From NCBI GenBank assembly GCA_026392555.1, contig JAPLBW010000163.1, positions 1-14,715 on the forward strand: 14,715 nt of DNA, read 5' to 3'. The DNA is from Actinomycetota bacterium (lineage in GTDB: Bacteria > Actinomycetota > Actinomycetes > UBA12327). Below the pieces are notes generated by a model. It made no database searches. It was not told the origin of the DNA and saw only the letters and a list, made by a program, of their open reading frames with translations. The position numbers and the translations under genes are program-made. Below, piece by piece: positions 1 to 6,314 of the stretch. Every line of letters begins with the position of its first letter. Positions within the stretch are counted from its first letter, which is position 1.

Positions 1-218
1 CCAAGAAGTTCAGCTACGCCAGTTGTTGGCTGCATTGACGCTGAAAGCAACTCCAACAAGGTGGTCTTGCCGGCCCCGTTTTGACCTAGGACGATCCATT
101 GCTGGCCCTCATAGACCGTCCAATTGATGCCGTCAAGGATGCGCAACCCACCACGCAAAATGGTGAGGTCTTTGAGGCGAACGACCACATCATCTGTGGT
201 GTCCACTCCTTCAATCAT
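1..218 (-). CDS. ABC ATP-binding protein, N-terminal fragment (COG1119-like)
   Basis: Only the first 72 codons are inside the window; the rest lies beyond the left edge. Translation of the reverse strand from the ATG at 216-218 gives a typical ABC ATPase N-terminus, with the Walker A motif GQNGAGKTT at about residues 45-53 after a strand ending in QWIVLG. The ATG follows GGAGAGCG, a close but plausible Shine-Dalgarno sequence. The form 'EGQQWIVLGQNGAGKTTLL' resembles stand-alone ATPases of the ModF/YlmA group (COG1119), but this rests on memory of the family, and the signature motif and Walker B are out of view. No permease gene is visible next to it. It diverges from the plus-strand gene starting near 317, with an inverted repeat in the gap between them. 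ABC ATPase identity is secure; the subfamily is tentative. Confidence 0.85.
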   Translation of the reverse strand, partial: MIEGVDTTDDVVVRLKDLTILRGGLRILDGINWTVYEGQQWIVLGQNGAGKTTLLELLSASMQPTTGVAELL

Positions 219-260
219 CGCTCTCCAGACTCGGTCCCGTACCAGACACCTCAAACCTAG

Positions 261-284
261 GGCACCACACGCGTACAAGGTGCC
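261..284. repeat. Inverted repeat GGCACC-N12-GGTGCC in a divergent promoter gap
   Basis: Perfect 6-bp arms at 261-266 and 279-284 flank a 12-nt centre that itself contains the palindrome ACGCGT (269-274). The element lies in the roughly 98-bp gap between the divergent ABC ATPase and hypothetical genes, 20 nt upstream of a candidate -10 hexamer at 304. It could be an operator; no regulator gene is nearby and function is inferred from position only. Confidence 0.35.
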
Positions 285-303
285 AAGCCACTCCCAGACC
301 CTC

Positions 304-309
304 TACTGT
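304..309 (+). promoter_or_regulatory. Candidate -10 hexamer TACTGT for the hypothetical gene at 317
   Basis: TACTGT fits the actinobacterial TANNNT consensus and ends 7 nt before the GTG at 317, the spacing expected for a leaderless transcript. There is no Shine-Dalgarno sequence here, and no clear TTGACA-like -35 was found. This hexamer is the reason for preferring the 317 start over the upstream GTG at 308, which would lie inside it. Confidence 0.35.
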
Positions 310-316
310 GTGGCGG

Positions 317-1030
317 GTGATTGAGACCACTCGAGCATCCCAACTCGCGCTCTGGCTCGCCGCTGCAGCCGACGGAATCGTCAGCCCAGACGACGTGGTG
401 GATGCATGTGGATCGCTCAATGTGACCAACTTTGATGGTGATGGCGAAACTATTTCCCTGGCCTTGGTCGCAGCTTATGTTGCTCGCACACCACAGACTC
501 GCGTCTTCCTCAACTTGGCACGACCGGGCGATCCAGGTGAGTGGAGCACCGCAGCCGACGTAACGTCCCTCGCAGTTAATCAAGGGGCGGCCATAGTCAT
601 TGTTCCCGGCGATCGAATATTGATTCCCTCGCACGAATCAGGAACCTGGGATTGCTTGCACTCACCAGTATCAGTGCACCCATGCACTGACCCGATTGAT
701 ATCGCCCGCCTGCTGAAGCGAACGATCAGAGACGTTGCAGCTCAACTCAGCGACTTAGATGTGGCCGCCGGAAGGGACCAGATTGATGAGGACATCGTCC
801 ATCACATTCAGATCCCCGTGCCCAGCGACTGGGACTCCAGCAGAACCGAGCTTTTGAAAACCGCGTTGCGCATTGACACGGTATTAACCCTTGCTGATCA
901 ACACAGCGGTGGCGCAGTCAGCGCCTCAGCGCAGTCAGCGCGATCACAGTCTTTGTCCGAATTGAAATCCGTGATCCGGCGAGCCATCGAAGCCGCGAGC
1001 AGTTCCGACCCCTACGCACCGATGGCGTGA
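317..1030 (+). CDS. Hypothetical protein, about 237 aa, possibly conserved in Actinomycetota
   Basis: I do not recognise this protein as a named family. It starts MIETTRASQLALWLAAAADG, is predicted soluble (no signal peptide or membrane segment), and is acidic in the middle. A run at roughly residues 60-95 reads like a small alpha/beta fold ('TRVFLNLARPGDPGEW', then 'GAAIVIVPGD'). The last 45 residues hold an Ala/Ser/Gln-rich stretch encoded partly by a 13-bp direct repeat, then a basic helix. Codon use and length argue for a real gene. The GTG at 317 is chosen because TACTGT ends 7 nt upstream; GTG at 308 adds three residues and is the alternative. The 3' end overlaps the 3' end of fabI by 19 bp on the opposite strand. 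The function is unknown and the neighbours give no clear hint. Confidence 0.75.
   Translation: MIETTRASQLALWLAAAADGIVSPDDVVDACGSLNVTNFDGDGETISLALVAAYVARTPQTRVFLNLARPGDPGEWSTAADVTSLAVNQGAAIVIVPGDRILIPSHESGTWDCLHSPVSVHPCTDPIDIARLLKRTIRDVAAQLSDLDVAAGRDQIDEDIVHHIQIPVPSDWDSSRTELLKTALRIDTVLTLADQHSGGAVSASAQSARSQSLSELKSVIRRAIEAASSSDPYAPMA
912..941 (+). repeat. 13-bp direct repeat inside the hypothetical gene
   Basis: GCGCAGTCAGCGC occurs at 912-924 and again at 929-941, offset 17 bp. It encodes part of the Ala/Ser-rich stretch near the C-terminus, probably a flexible linker. The 17-bp offset is not a multiple of three, so the two copies are read in different frames. Confidence 0.6.
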
Positions 1031-1782
1031 ACTCCCCCATCAACGTGCACGATCTCACCCGTTGTAGCCGGGAACCAGTCGGAAAGAAGTGCCACGCACC
1101 CTTGTGCTGCCGGAACTGGGTCAGAGATATCCCAACCGATCGGTGCCCGAGTGGCCCACACCTGTTCAAAGTCGGTGAAGCCAGGGATTGATTTGGCCGC
1201 CATCGTGGCGATAGGACCCGCCGCCACAAGATTGACCCGAACGCCTCGTGGGCCGAGGTCACGGGCAAGGTAGCGAGACGTGGATTCAAACGCGGCCTTG
1301 GCGACACCCATCCAGTCGTACTTGGGCCAGGCCACCGTGGCATCAAAGTCCAAGCCCACCACGCTGGCCTTGTCGCCAAAAAGTGGCAGGCAGGCCATGG
1401 TCAAAGATTTCAGGGAGAACGCGGAAACATGAACAGCGGTAGCAACGTCTTCCCATGCGGTATTGAGAAAGTTGCCCCCTAGGGCGGCTTCTGGTGCAAA
1501 TCCGATGGAGTGCAATACGCCATCGAGCTTGTCTATTCCCACTTCGCGCAACCGATCAGGAAGCGCCGCCAAGTCCTCCTCTGACGTGACATCAAGCTCC
1601 ACCACAGGTGCCGGAGATGGCAATCGGCGTGAGGTTCGCTGCGTCAACCTGCTGGCGCGCCCAAACGAGGACAGGACGACAGTGGCGCCTTGCTCCTGGG
1701 CAAGTTTGGCTACATGAAACGCAATCGATGCGTCGGTGAGTACCCCGGTAACCAGGATGGTCTTGTTCTCTAGCAAACCCAC
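1012..1782 (-). CDS. fabI: Enoyl-[acyl-carrier-protein] reductase (NADH), InhA type
   Basis: It catalyses the last step of each fatty acid elongation cycle, NADH-dependent reduction of trans-2-enoyl-ACP, in the cytoplasm. The 256-residue length is close to mycobacterial InhA (269). The N-terminus has the divergent nucleotide motif GVLTDASIAFH (residues 13-23). 'LDGVLHSIGF' (86-95) carries S92, the counterpart of InhA Ser94. The catalytic stretch is FDATVAWPKYDWMGVAK, with F146, Y155 and K162 matching InhA F149, Y158 and K165. 'VAAGPI' and 'APIGW' in the substrate loop, and the C-terminal 'LLSDWFPATTG', are also InhA-like. The start is GTG at 1780-1782, with GAGAGGG about 7 nt upstream. It lies 44 bp downstream of fabG on the same strand, surely one operon. 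Its 3' end overlaps the convergent gene ending at 1030. No odd residues were seen. Confidence 0.96.
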   Translation of the reverse strand: MGLLENKTILVTGVLTDASIAFHVAKLAQEQGATVVLSSFGRASRLTQRTSRRLPSPAPVVELDVTSEEDLAALPDRLREVGIDKLDGVLHSIGFAPEAALGGNFLNTAWEDVATAVHVSAFSLKSLTMACLPLFGDKASVVGLDFDATVAWPKYDWMGVAKAAFESTSRYLARDLGPRGVRVNLVAAGPIATMAAKSIPGFTDFEQVWATRAPIGWDISDPVPAAQGCVALLSDWFPATTGEIVHVDGGVHAIGA

Positions 1783-1826
1783 GTCAATTCCCTCTCACTT
1801 GTGTCGGTACCAACGAAATCTGTGAA

Positions 1827-2531
1827 CTAGTGACCCATGCCTAATCCGCCATCGACGGGGATAACAGCTCCCGTGATGTAAGCGCCCGCATCTGAGGTCA
1901 GAAACAGCACGGTATTGGCCACATCGTCGGTCCTTCCATACCTAGCCAGCGGTACCTGAGCCAGAATTTGCTCTTTCCGGTCGTCAGGAAGTTCTGCCGT
2001 CATGTCGGTGTCAATAAAACCCGGGGCAACAACGTTGACCGTGATGGAACGTGAACCCAATTCGCGAGCCAGTGAACGAGCAAGCCCCACCATGCCGGCC
2101 TTTGAGGCTGCATAGTTAGCTTGCCCTGCTGATCCGGTCATGGCGACAACCGAGGACATCAGCACGATACTTCCCTTGCGGCTACGCACCATAGCCTTCG
2201 ACGCGGCACGAATGACTCGGAAGGCACCGGTGAGATTCGCGTCAAGAACCGAGGTGAAGTCGTCATCAGTCATGCGCATTAACAGGGTGTCGCGCGTAAT
2301 GCCCGCGTTAGCAACCACAACTTCGACGGCCCCTTGCTTTTCGGCAATTTCAGCAATGGCAGCGTCAACTGAACTGGCATCGGTTACATCGCATTTAACC
2401 GCCAGGAAGCCCGCCGGAGGTTCGCCAGATCGATAGGTGATGGCCACGTTGTCGCCCTGGGCGGCAAATGCGCGGGCAACGGCAAGGCCGATTCCCCTAT
2501 TGCCACCTGTCACTAAGACTGATCTAGCCAC
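1827..2531 (-). CDS. fabG: 3-oxoacyl-[acyl-carrier-protein] reductase, MabA/FabG type
   Basis: It reduces 3-oxoacyl-ACP to 3-hydroxyacyl-ACP with NADPH, two steps before FabI in the elongation cycle. From the chosen start the protein has 234 residues. It shows TGGNRGIG at 8-15 (cofactor loop), NAG at 75-77, 'DANLTGAF' with the tetrad Asn near 99, Ser near 127 in SSVVAM, and YAASK with Y140 and K144. The C-terminus 'GAVIPVDGGLGMGH' is almost that of mycobacterial MabA. The start is GTG at 2529-2531, because GGGAGG sits 4 nt upstream and the resulting 'VARSVLVTGGNRGIG' matches the MabA N-terminus. A TTG at 2550-2552 would add seven residues by translating through that ribosome binding site. It is the first gene of the fabG-fabI operon, with a promoter at 2561-2589. 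Confidence 0.96.
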   Translation of the reverse strand: MARSVLVTGGNRGIGLAVARAFAAQGDNVAITYRSGEPPAGFLAVKCDVTDASSVDAAIAEIAEKQGAVEVVVANAGITRDTLLMRMTDDDFTSVLDANLTGAFRVIRAASKAMVRSRKGSIVLMSSVVAMTGSAGQANYAASKAGMVGLARSLARELGSRSITVNVVAPGFIDTDMTAELPDDRKEQILAQVPLARYGRTDDVANTVLFLTSDAGAYITGAVIPVDGGLGMGH

Positions 2532-2560
2532 GAAACCTCCCAATTCCAGCAAGAGTCCTA

Positions 2561-2589
2561 ACGCTATCGGTGCTCCCGACTCGCACCAA
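2561..2589 (-). promoter_or_regulatory. Likely promoter of fabG-fabI
   Basis: On the minus strand a -35-like TTGGTG (2584-2589) is followed by exactly 17 bp and a -10 TAGCGT (2561-2566), which fits TANNNT. The predicted start of transcription is near 2554, leaving a short leader of about 23 nt with the GGGAGG ribosome binding site of fabG. Called by eye from spacing and consensus. Confidence 0.55.
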
Positions 2590-2636
2590 TGTGGCGCACC
2601 GCACTACCGTGAGAATGCTTCACGCCGGACTGAGGC

Positions 2637-2671
2637 GCGTTGAGCGTTAAGCGTTAAGTATTAAGCATTGT
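2637..2671 (+). repeat. Five tandem 7-bp units (GCGTTAA type)
   Basis: Consecutive units are GCGTTGA, GCGTTAA, GCGTTAA, GTATTAA and GCATTGT, each 7 bp: two identical in the centre and three decayed. The tract sits in the 225-bp gap between divergent fabG and tldD, about 48 bp upstream of the fabG -35. It may be a regulatory site array or a simple replication-slippage tract. Confidence 0.6.
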
Positions 2672-2680
2672 GGCAAGTAT

Positions 2681-2720
2681 GTGCAGCGCAGTGCAGTGAA
2701 GCGCAGTGCAGTGCAGCGCA
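2681..2720 (+). repeat. Eight tandem 5-bp units (GYGCA), with a 15-bp higher-order period
   Basis: The 40-bp tract is GTGCA, GCGCA, GTGCA, GTGAA, GCGCA, GTGCA, GTGCA, GCGCA. It also shows a 15-bp order: GCGCAGTGCAGTG occurs at 2686-2698 and 2701-2713. It ends 36 bp before the tldD start codon, so it lies in the tldD leader or promoter. Open frames run through it but look like low-complexity shadows, not coding sequence. Confidence 0.75.
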
Positions 2721-2756
2721 GGAATGCAGAGCAATCGGGATAAAGGATCTAAACCA

Positions 2757-4247
2757 ATGGCCGAGATTGACGAGAGCTTCCGCCAACTGCCGCTCGATGC
2801 CATCGCCGAAGCCGCCCTCGCGACTGGCACGGCGTGCCAAGAGGTGTTAGTCCGAATCCATCAGACCCGAACCCACTACCTCGCCATGCATGATGGCGAA
2901 CTCGAAACCAGTCACGACATGAATGACCTGTCCATGTCAGTGCGTGTTCTCTTGAACGGTTCATGGGGTTTCGCTGGCTCCCAAACAGTCACCACGGATT
3001 CGGCAGTGCGATTGACCAAGGAAGCCACTGCCCTTGCGGCATTGAGCAAGCCGTTGAGTATCATCGCCGAAGACCCCGCATCTGAACCATCGTATGGTCG
3101 CGTCGAATGGGTTTCGGCCTATGACATTGACCCGTTCACGGTGAGCGCCGCAGACACCGTTGACCTGCTGCGTACGCGTTCTGACACGTTGTTGTCCCAA
3201 CCGAGCGTGACCCATGCTGATGCTGACGTCACCTTCGTTAAGGAGACGACCTTCGTGGCCCACTCCAACGGTTCACGGATCACTCAGCAGCGTGTGCGCA
3301 CCGGACCAGCCATGCGCGTCACCTCCATCAGCGATCGGGGCTTTGACACCTTGAAATCGTTGGCCCCACCAGCGGCCCGAGGTTGGGAGTACTTGGTGGG
3401 GACTGGTTGGGACTGGGATCGCGAACTTGATGAACTGCCTGAGCTCCTTGCCGAAAAGCACCTAGCTCCCACCGTCGACGCGGGCCTGTACGACGTGGTT
3501 ATAGATGCCACAAACCTATGGTTGACCATCCACGAATCCATCGGCCACGCGACCGAACTTGATCGCATCTTGGGTTATGAATCCAACTACGCCGGAACCT
3601 CATTCGTCCCAGCGGATGGAGTGGGAAGTTTGAAGTACGGGTCCGAACTGATGAATATTCGCGCAGATCGCACCACTATTCATGGCCTAGCCACCACAGG
3701 CTGGGATGACGAAGCGGTGCAAGCGCAGGAGTGGGACATCGTCAAGTCGGGCATCTTGGATGGATTCCAACTCGATCGCGCCACAGCTACGCGCGGAGGA
3801 TTTGACCGATCCAACGGCTGTGCGTACGCCGAGTCAGGCATTCTCTACCCGATCCAACGCATGGCGAACGTCAACCTGGTTCCTGAATCGCGAGGACCTG
3901 ACCTCGAGGGGTTGCTATCGGAACTTGGCGATGGTCTCTACATCGTGGGCGACAACTCCTGGTCCATCGACATGCAGCGCTACAACTTCCAATTCACCGG
4001 TCAGCGTTTTCACCGCATTGAGAACGGAAAGATCGTTGGTCAGGTCAAGGATGCCGCCTACCAAGGACGCACCCCCGATTTTTGGGGCTCGATGAGTGCC
4101 GTGGGTAACGACTCCACCTACCGACTCATGGGGGCCTTGAACTGTGGCAAAGCCCAGCCAGGGCAATCAGCTCCGGTGAGCCACGGGACCCCCGCGGCGC
4201 TATTTCGTGGCGTCAACATCTTGAACACTGTTCAGGAGGCGCAATGA
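2757..4247 (+). CDS. tldD: TldD-type metalloprotease subunit
   Basis: It is the catalytic-type subunit of the TldD/TldE protease (U62 peptidase / modulator of DNA gyrase family), which in other bacteria degrades unfolded peptides and trims RiPP precursors such as microcin B17. The protein has 496 residues. The family metal motif HExxxH is present as HESIGH at residues 259-264, inside 'LWLTIHESIGHATELDR'. The C-terminus 'NCGKAQPGQSAPVSHGTP' is also typical of TldD. The start is the ATG at 2757 (MAEIDESF), with AAAGGA about 10 nt upstream. An in-frame GTG at 2706 and ATG at 2724 would run back into the 5-bp repeat tract and are rejected. The stop codon overlaps the start of tldE (ATGA), so the two subunits are translationally coupled. 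Confidence 0.95.
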   Translation: MAEIDESFRQLPLDAIAEAALATGTACQEVLVRIHQTRTHYLAMHDGELETSHDMNDLSMSVRVLLNGSWGFAGSQTVTTDSAVRLTKEATALAALSKPLSIIAEDPASEPSYGRVEWVSAYDIDPFTVSAADTVDLLRTRSDTLLSQPSVTHADADVTFVKETTFVAHSNGSRITQQRVRTGPAMRVTSISDRGFDTLKSLAPPAARGWEYLVGTGWDWDRELDELPELLAEKHLAPTVDAGLYDVVIDATNLWLTIHESIGHATELDRILGYESNYAGTSFVPADGVGSLKYGSELMNIRADRTTIHGLATTGWDDEAVQAQEWDIVKSGILDGFQLDRATATRGGFDRSNGCAYAESGILYPIQRMANVNLVPESRGPDLEGLLSELGDGLYIVGDNSWSIDMQRYNFQFTGQRFHRIENGKIVGQVKDAAYQGRTPDFWGSMSAVGNDSTYRLMGALNCGKAQPGQSAPVSHGTPAALFRGVNILNTVQEAQ

Positions 4248-5641
4248 ATCAGAATCCCTCGTCCTTAGTTGAGCAGGCCTTGGCTTGCTCCCACGTGGGA
4301 GCAGAGCTCATCGCCATCGCTGATCTTGAACAGCGTGGAAACCTACGCTGGGCGCAAAACTCCCTGACAACAAATGGCTTGACTCGCGCACTCTCTCTCA
4401 CACTTATTGTGCTGGTCCAGGACCCAGGCGGCACTAAGACTGTCGCGCAGACTTTCACCAATGTTGACGCCGACGACATGCAATCAATGATCAACGTCCT
4501 GATTGACGCCGCGAACCTTGCTGAGGTATCCAGTGGTGATAGTGGCGTCGAATTGGCCGGCGATCACGTTGATCCAACGTTTGCCGAACTAGCCCCCGTT
4601 ATGGACCCCGAGGTGTTTACGCCATTGATTCAACCCTTGGCTCAGGCTCTGAATCGAGCACGCGCAGCGGATCTGACGTGGTCCGGCTACGCCGAAGCCA
4701 ATACAGATTCAACATGGGTGGGTGTGAGTTCAGGATCTCGACGCGTCCACCACCAAAGCGCGGCGAGTATCGAGATCACCCAACGTGCAACGCGAGCAGA
4801 CGGTGTCTTGGTGTCCTCCTGGGCCGGCGCATCGGCGAATACCTTTGACGAACTGTCCATCCCGGACATGGAAAACACCTTGCAGCAGGCCCGCGGATGG
4901 TCCGAGGTGGACATTGACGTTGACCCGGGACATTACGACGTGATCTTGACCGCGGAAGCCGTTGCCGATCTAGCTATTCCAGCTCTTTGGGAAGCATCAG
5001 CGCGGGACGCAGTTGAAGGAAGCTCGGCTTTTGCGCAACCGGGTGGCGGAACCAAGCTCGGTCAGACCGTGATGTCCCCCTCCATCTCCATTTCGTCCGA
5101 CCCGGACCATCCAGAGGTGTCCACAGCGCCGTTTGTTGTTGAGCATTCCAGCGGGCCGACGTCCTCTGTTGCGGACAATGCTCAACCCCTAGAAGCGACG
5201 CAATGGATTGACAAGGGCGCCTTGCGTCACCTCATTGGACCGCGCAGTTACCAAACCACCGTCGAACAAACCCGTCCGGCCATCGACAACATCATCATTG
5301 ATTCACAGGGTTCCGGCACGCTCGCTGATCTGATCGCACGAACTAAAAACGGACTGTTGATCACCTGCCTGTGGTACATCCGTGACGTTGATCGACAAAC
5401 CATGTTGCTCACTGGCCTGACCCGCGACGGGGTCTATGTCGTCAAGGATGGCAAAGTAGTGGGAGCAGCATCCAACTTCCGCTTCAACGTCTCACCACTC
5501 GATGTATTTAGCAACATCGTCGACAGCACCGAGAGCTCGCGCACTCAACCTCGTGAATGGGGCGAATACGCTCAGCGGGTTATTGCACCAGCGGTCATGA
5601 CGACAGGATTTAACCTGTCGACCCGTTCAGATGCTCGCTGA
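4244..5641 (+). CDS. tldE: TldE/PmbA-type metalloprotease subunit
   Basis: It is the partner of TldD in the heterodimeric protease. Length is 465 residues, usual for TldE. It lacks the HExxxH motif, as expected for this subunit. Family-like segments include 'DPGHYDVILTAEAVADLAIP' in the middle (where TldD has the similar 'DAGLYDVVIDATNLWLTI'), 'EGSSAFAQPGG', 'GTLADLIARTKNGLLI' and 'VGAASNFRFNVSPLDVF' near the end. The start ATG overlaps the tldD stop by 4 bp and has an AGGAGG ribosome binding site about 6 nt upstream, inside the end of tldD. The 3' end stops 7 bp from the stop of the convergent dodecin gene. No natural substrate gene (small precursor peptide) was found beside the pair. Confidence 0.93.
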   Translation: MNQNPSSLVEQALACSHVGAELIAIADLEQRGNLRWAQNSLTTNGLTRALSLTLIVLVQDPGGTKTVAQTFTNVDADDMQSMINVLIDAANLAEVSSGDSGVELAGDHVDPTFAELAPVMDPEVFTPLIQPLAQALNRARAADLTWSGYAEANTDSTWVGVSSGSRRVHHQSAASIEITQRATRADGVLVSSWAGASANTFDELSIPDMENTLQQARGWSEVDIDVDPGHYDVILTAEAVADLAIPALWEASARDAVEGSSAFAQPGGGTKLGQTVMSPSISISSDPDHPEVSTAPFVVEHSSGPTSSVADNAQPLEATQWIDKGALRHLIGPRSYQTTVEQTRPAIDNIIIDSQGSGTLADLIARTKNGLLITCLWYIRDVDRQTMLLTGLTRDGVYVVKDGKVVGAASNFRFNVSPLDVFSNIVDSTESSRTQPREWGEYAQRVIAPAVMTTGFNLSTRSDAR

Positions 5642-5648
5642 TAAACGA

Positions 5649-5861
5649 TCAGGCATCTTCGAGGCGAAAACCGACCTTCATGGAAACCTGAAAGTGCTCA
5701 GCCTTGCCGTCCGCGATCTGACCGCGAATTTCAGTGACCTCAAACCAGTCAAGATGACGCAGCGTCTGGGCTGCGCGACCGATCCCATTTTGAATGGCCG
5801 AATCAACGCCCTCAGTGGACGTGCCAACGATTTCAGTGAGGCGGTAGGTGCGATTAGACAT
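5649..5861 (-). CDS. Dodecin family flavin-binding protein
   Basis: Dodecins are small cytoplasmic proteins that form hollow dodecamers and bind riboflavin, FMN or FAD, thought to store flavin and limit flavin phototoxicity. The 70-residue length is exactly usual. The sequence 'TYRLTEIVGTSTEGVDSAIQ' at the start, 'LRHLDWFEVTEIRG' with the flavin-stacking Trp at residue 39, and the last strand 'HFQVSMKVGFRL' with Gln58 at the flavin contact position are all diagnostic. The ATG at 5859-5861 has GGAGAAG about 3 nt upstream. It is convergent with tldE (7-bp gap) and divergent from the DUF3099 gene, with two dyads in the 105-bp divergent gap. Free flavin levels could link it to the respiratory gene that follows on the other strand, but this is only inference. 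Confidence 0.93.
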   Translation of the reverse strand: MSNRTYRLTEIVGTSTEGVDSAIQNGIGRAAQTLRHLDWFEVTEIRGQIADGKAEHFQVSMKVGFRLEDA

Positions 5862-5875
5862 TTCTTCTCCAAGGG

Positions 5876-5918
5876 GTCAGGTGCATCTCGGTGTGACTTC
5901 TCACTCATTGTGCCTGAC
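5876..5918. repeat. Nested inverted repeats upstream of dodecin
   Basis: The outer arms GTCAGG (5876-5881) and CCTGAC (5913-5918) enclose a small hairpin with GTGA (5893-5896) and TCAC (5901-5904) around a CTTC loop; both share nearly the same centre. The outer arms extend to 8 matches of 10. It lies just upstream of the dodecin start, so it could be an operator or a leader structure. Confidence 0.35.
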
Positions 5919-5923
5919 ATCGC

Positions 5924-5944
5924 CAGTGGGCGCGCCATCCACTG
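5924..5944. promoter_or_regulatory. Dyad CAGTGG-N9-CCACTG at the -35 position of the DUF3099 promoter
   Basis: Perfect 6-bp arms at 5924-5929 and 5939-5944 are separated by 9 bp; the centre also contains the palindrome GGCGCGCC (5929-5936). If transcription starts at the ATG at 5967, the dyad is centred near -33, where a repressor or activator would overlap RNA polymerase contacts. No TTGACA-like -35 is seen there, which would fit an activator-dependent promoter. Confidence 0.4.
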
Positions 5945-5954
5945 TAATTAGTCG

Positions 5955-5960
5955 TAACGT
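5955..5960 (+). promoter_or_regulatory. Candidate -10 hexamer TAACGT (leaderless) for DUF3099
   Basis: TAACGT matches TANNNT and ends 6 nt before the ATG at 5967. There is no good ribosome binding site. The same 6-nt distance is found for the next two plus-strand genes, which strengthens each call. Confidence 0.45.
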
Positions 5961-5966
5961 AGGTCT

Positions 5967-6305
5967 ATGACATCCGATCAGAGCGCTGGAGACGAGGTCT
6001 ACCGCATCAGTGGCGCAGGTCGCTCACTGAGTGATGATGTCAGCGCACGTACCCGCCGCTATCTGATTTCCATGGCCGTGATGGCCGTGCGGACTGCCTG
6101 CTTTATCGGATGCGTCGTTTCCTTTGTGGTGCTAAAGAATGTCATTCTGGGTTGGATTTTGTTTGCCGGAGCCCTGCTGTTGCCCTACGTAGCTGTTGTC
6201 ATTGCCAACGGCCCGCGCCAGCGCACCGCCCCCGTTCCCACTGCAACCCTGCTGGACCCGCGGCAATCCTTGCCACCACGTTCGGACCCGACTAACTCGC
6301 CCTAG
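5967..6305 (+). CDS. DUF3099 family membrane protein
   Basis: This is an actinobacterial small membrane protein of unknown function. Length is 112 residues. The hallmark N-terminal stretch 'YRISGAGRSLSDDVSARTRR' (residues 12-31) is followed by two predicted membrane helices at about 33-55 and 59-80, and a Pro-rich polar tail. I recognise this as the DUF3099 arrangement. It lies 9 nt upstream of the SURF1 gene on the same strand, so a role near the respiratory chain is possible but not shown. The start ATG at 5967 has no clear Shine-Dalgarno sequence; TAACGT 6 nt upstream suggests a leaderless mRNA. Confidence 0.9.
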   Translation: MTSDQSAGDEVYRISGAGRSLSDDVSARTRRYLISMAVMAVRTACFIGCVVSFVVLKNVILGWILFAGALLLPYVAVVIANGPRQRTAPVPTATLLDPRQSLPPRSDPTNSP

Positions 6306-6308
6306 GCT
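6303..6308 (+). promoter_or_regulatory. TAGGCT: stop codon of DUF3099 and candidate -10 of SURF1
   Basis: The TAG at 6303-6305 ends the DUF3099 reading frame. TAGGCT fits TANNNT and ends 6 nt before the GTG at 6315. It lies in the 13-bp sequence TCGCCCTAGGCTG (6297-6309), which recurs exactly before the SDR gene. AGG at 6304-6306 could instead act as a weak ribosome binding site. Confidence 0.4.
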
Positions 6309-6314
6309 GAGCCT

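Noticed and set aside
2532..2552. TTG start of fabG at 2552
   Set aside because: The added seven codons include the GGGAGG ribosome binding site of the GTG at 2531, and the shorter form matches MabA.
2706..2756. In-frame extension of tldD upstream to GTG 2706 or ATG 2724
   Set aside because: It would translate part of the 5-bp repeat tract and add residues absent from TldD proteins as I know them; ATG 2757 has a better-spaced AAAGGA and a natural N-terminus.
2668..2850. 60-residue Cys-rich ORF reading through the repeat tract
   Set aside because: Its composition is produced by the GYGCA repeats, it has no ribosome binding site, and it overlaps tldD in another frame.
5639..5651. TGAT-AAACG-ATCA between tldE and dodecin as a terminator
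   Set aside because: The stem is only 4 bp with low GC and no T-tract on either strand.
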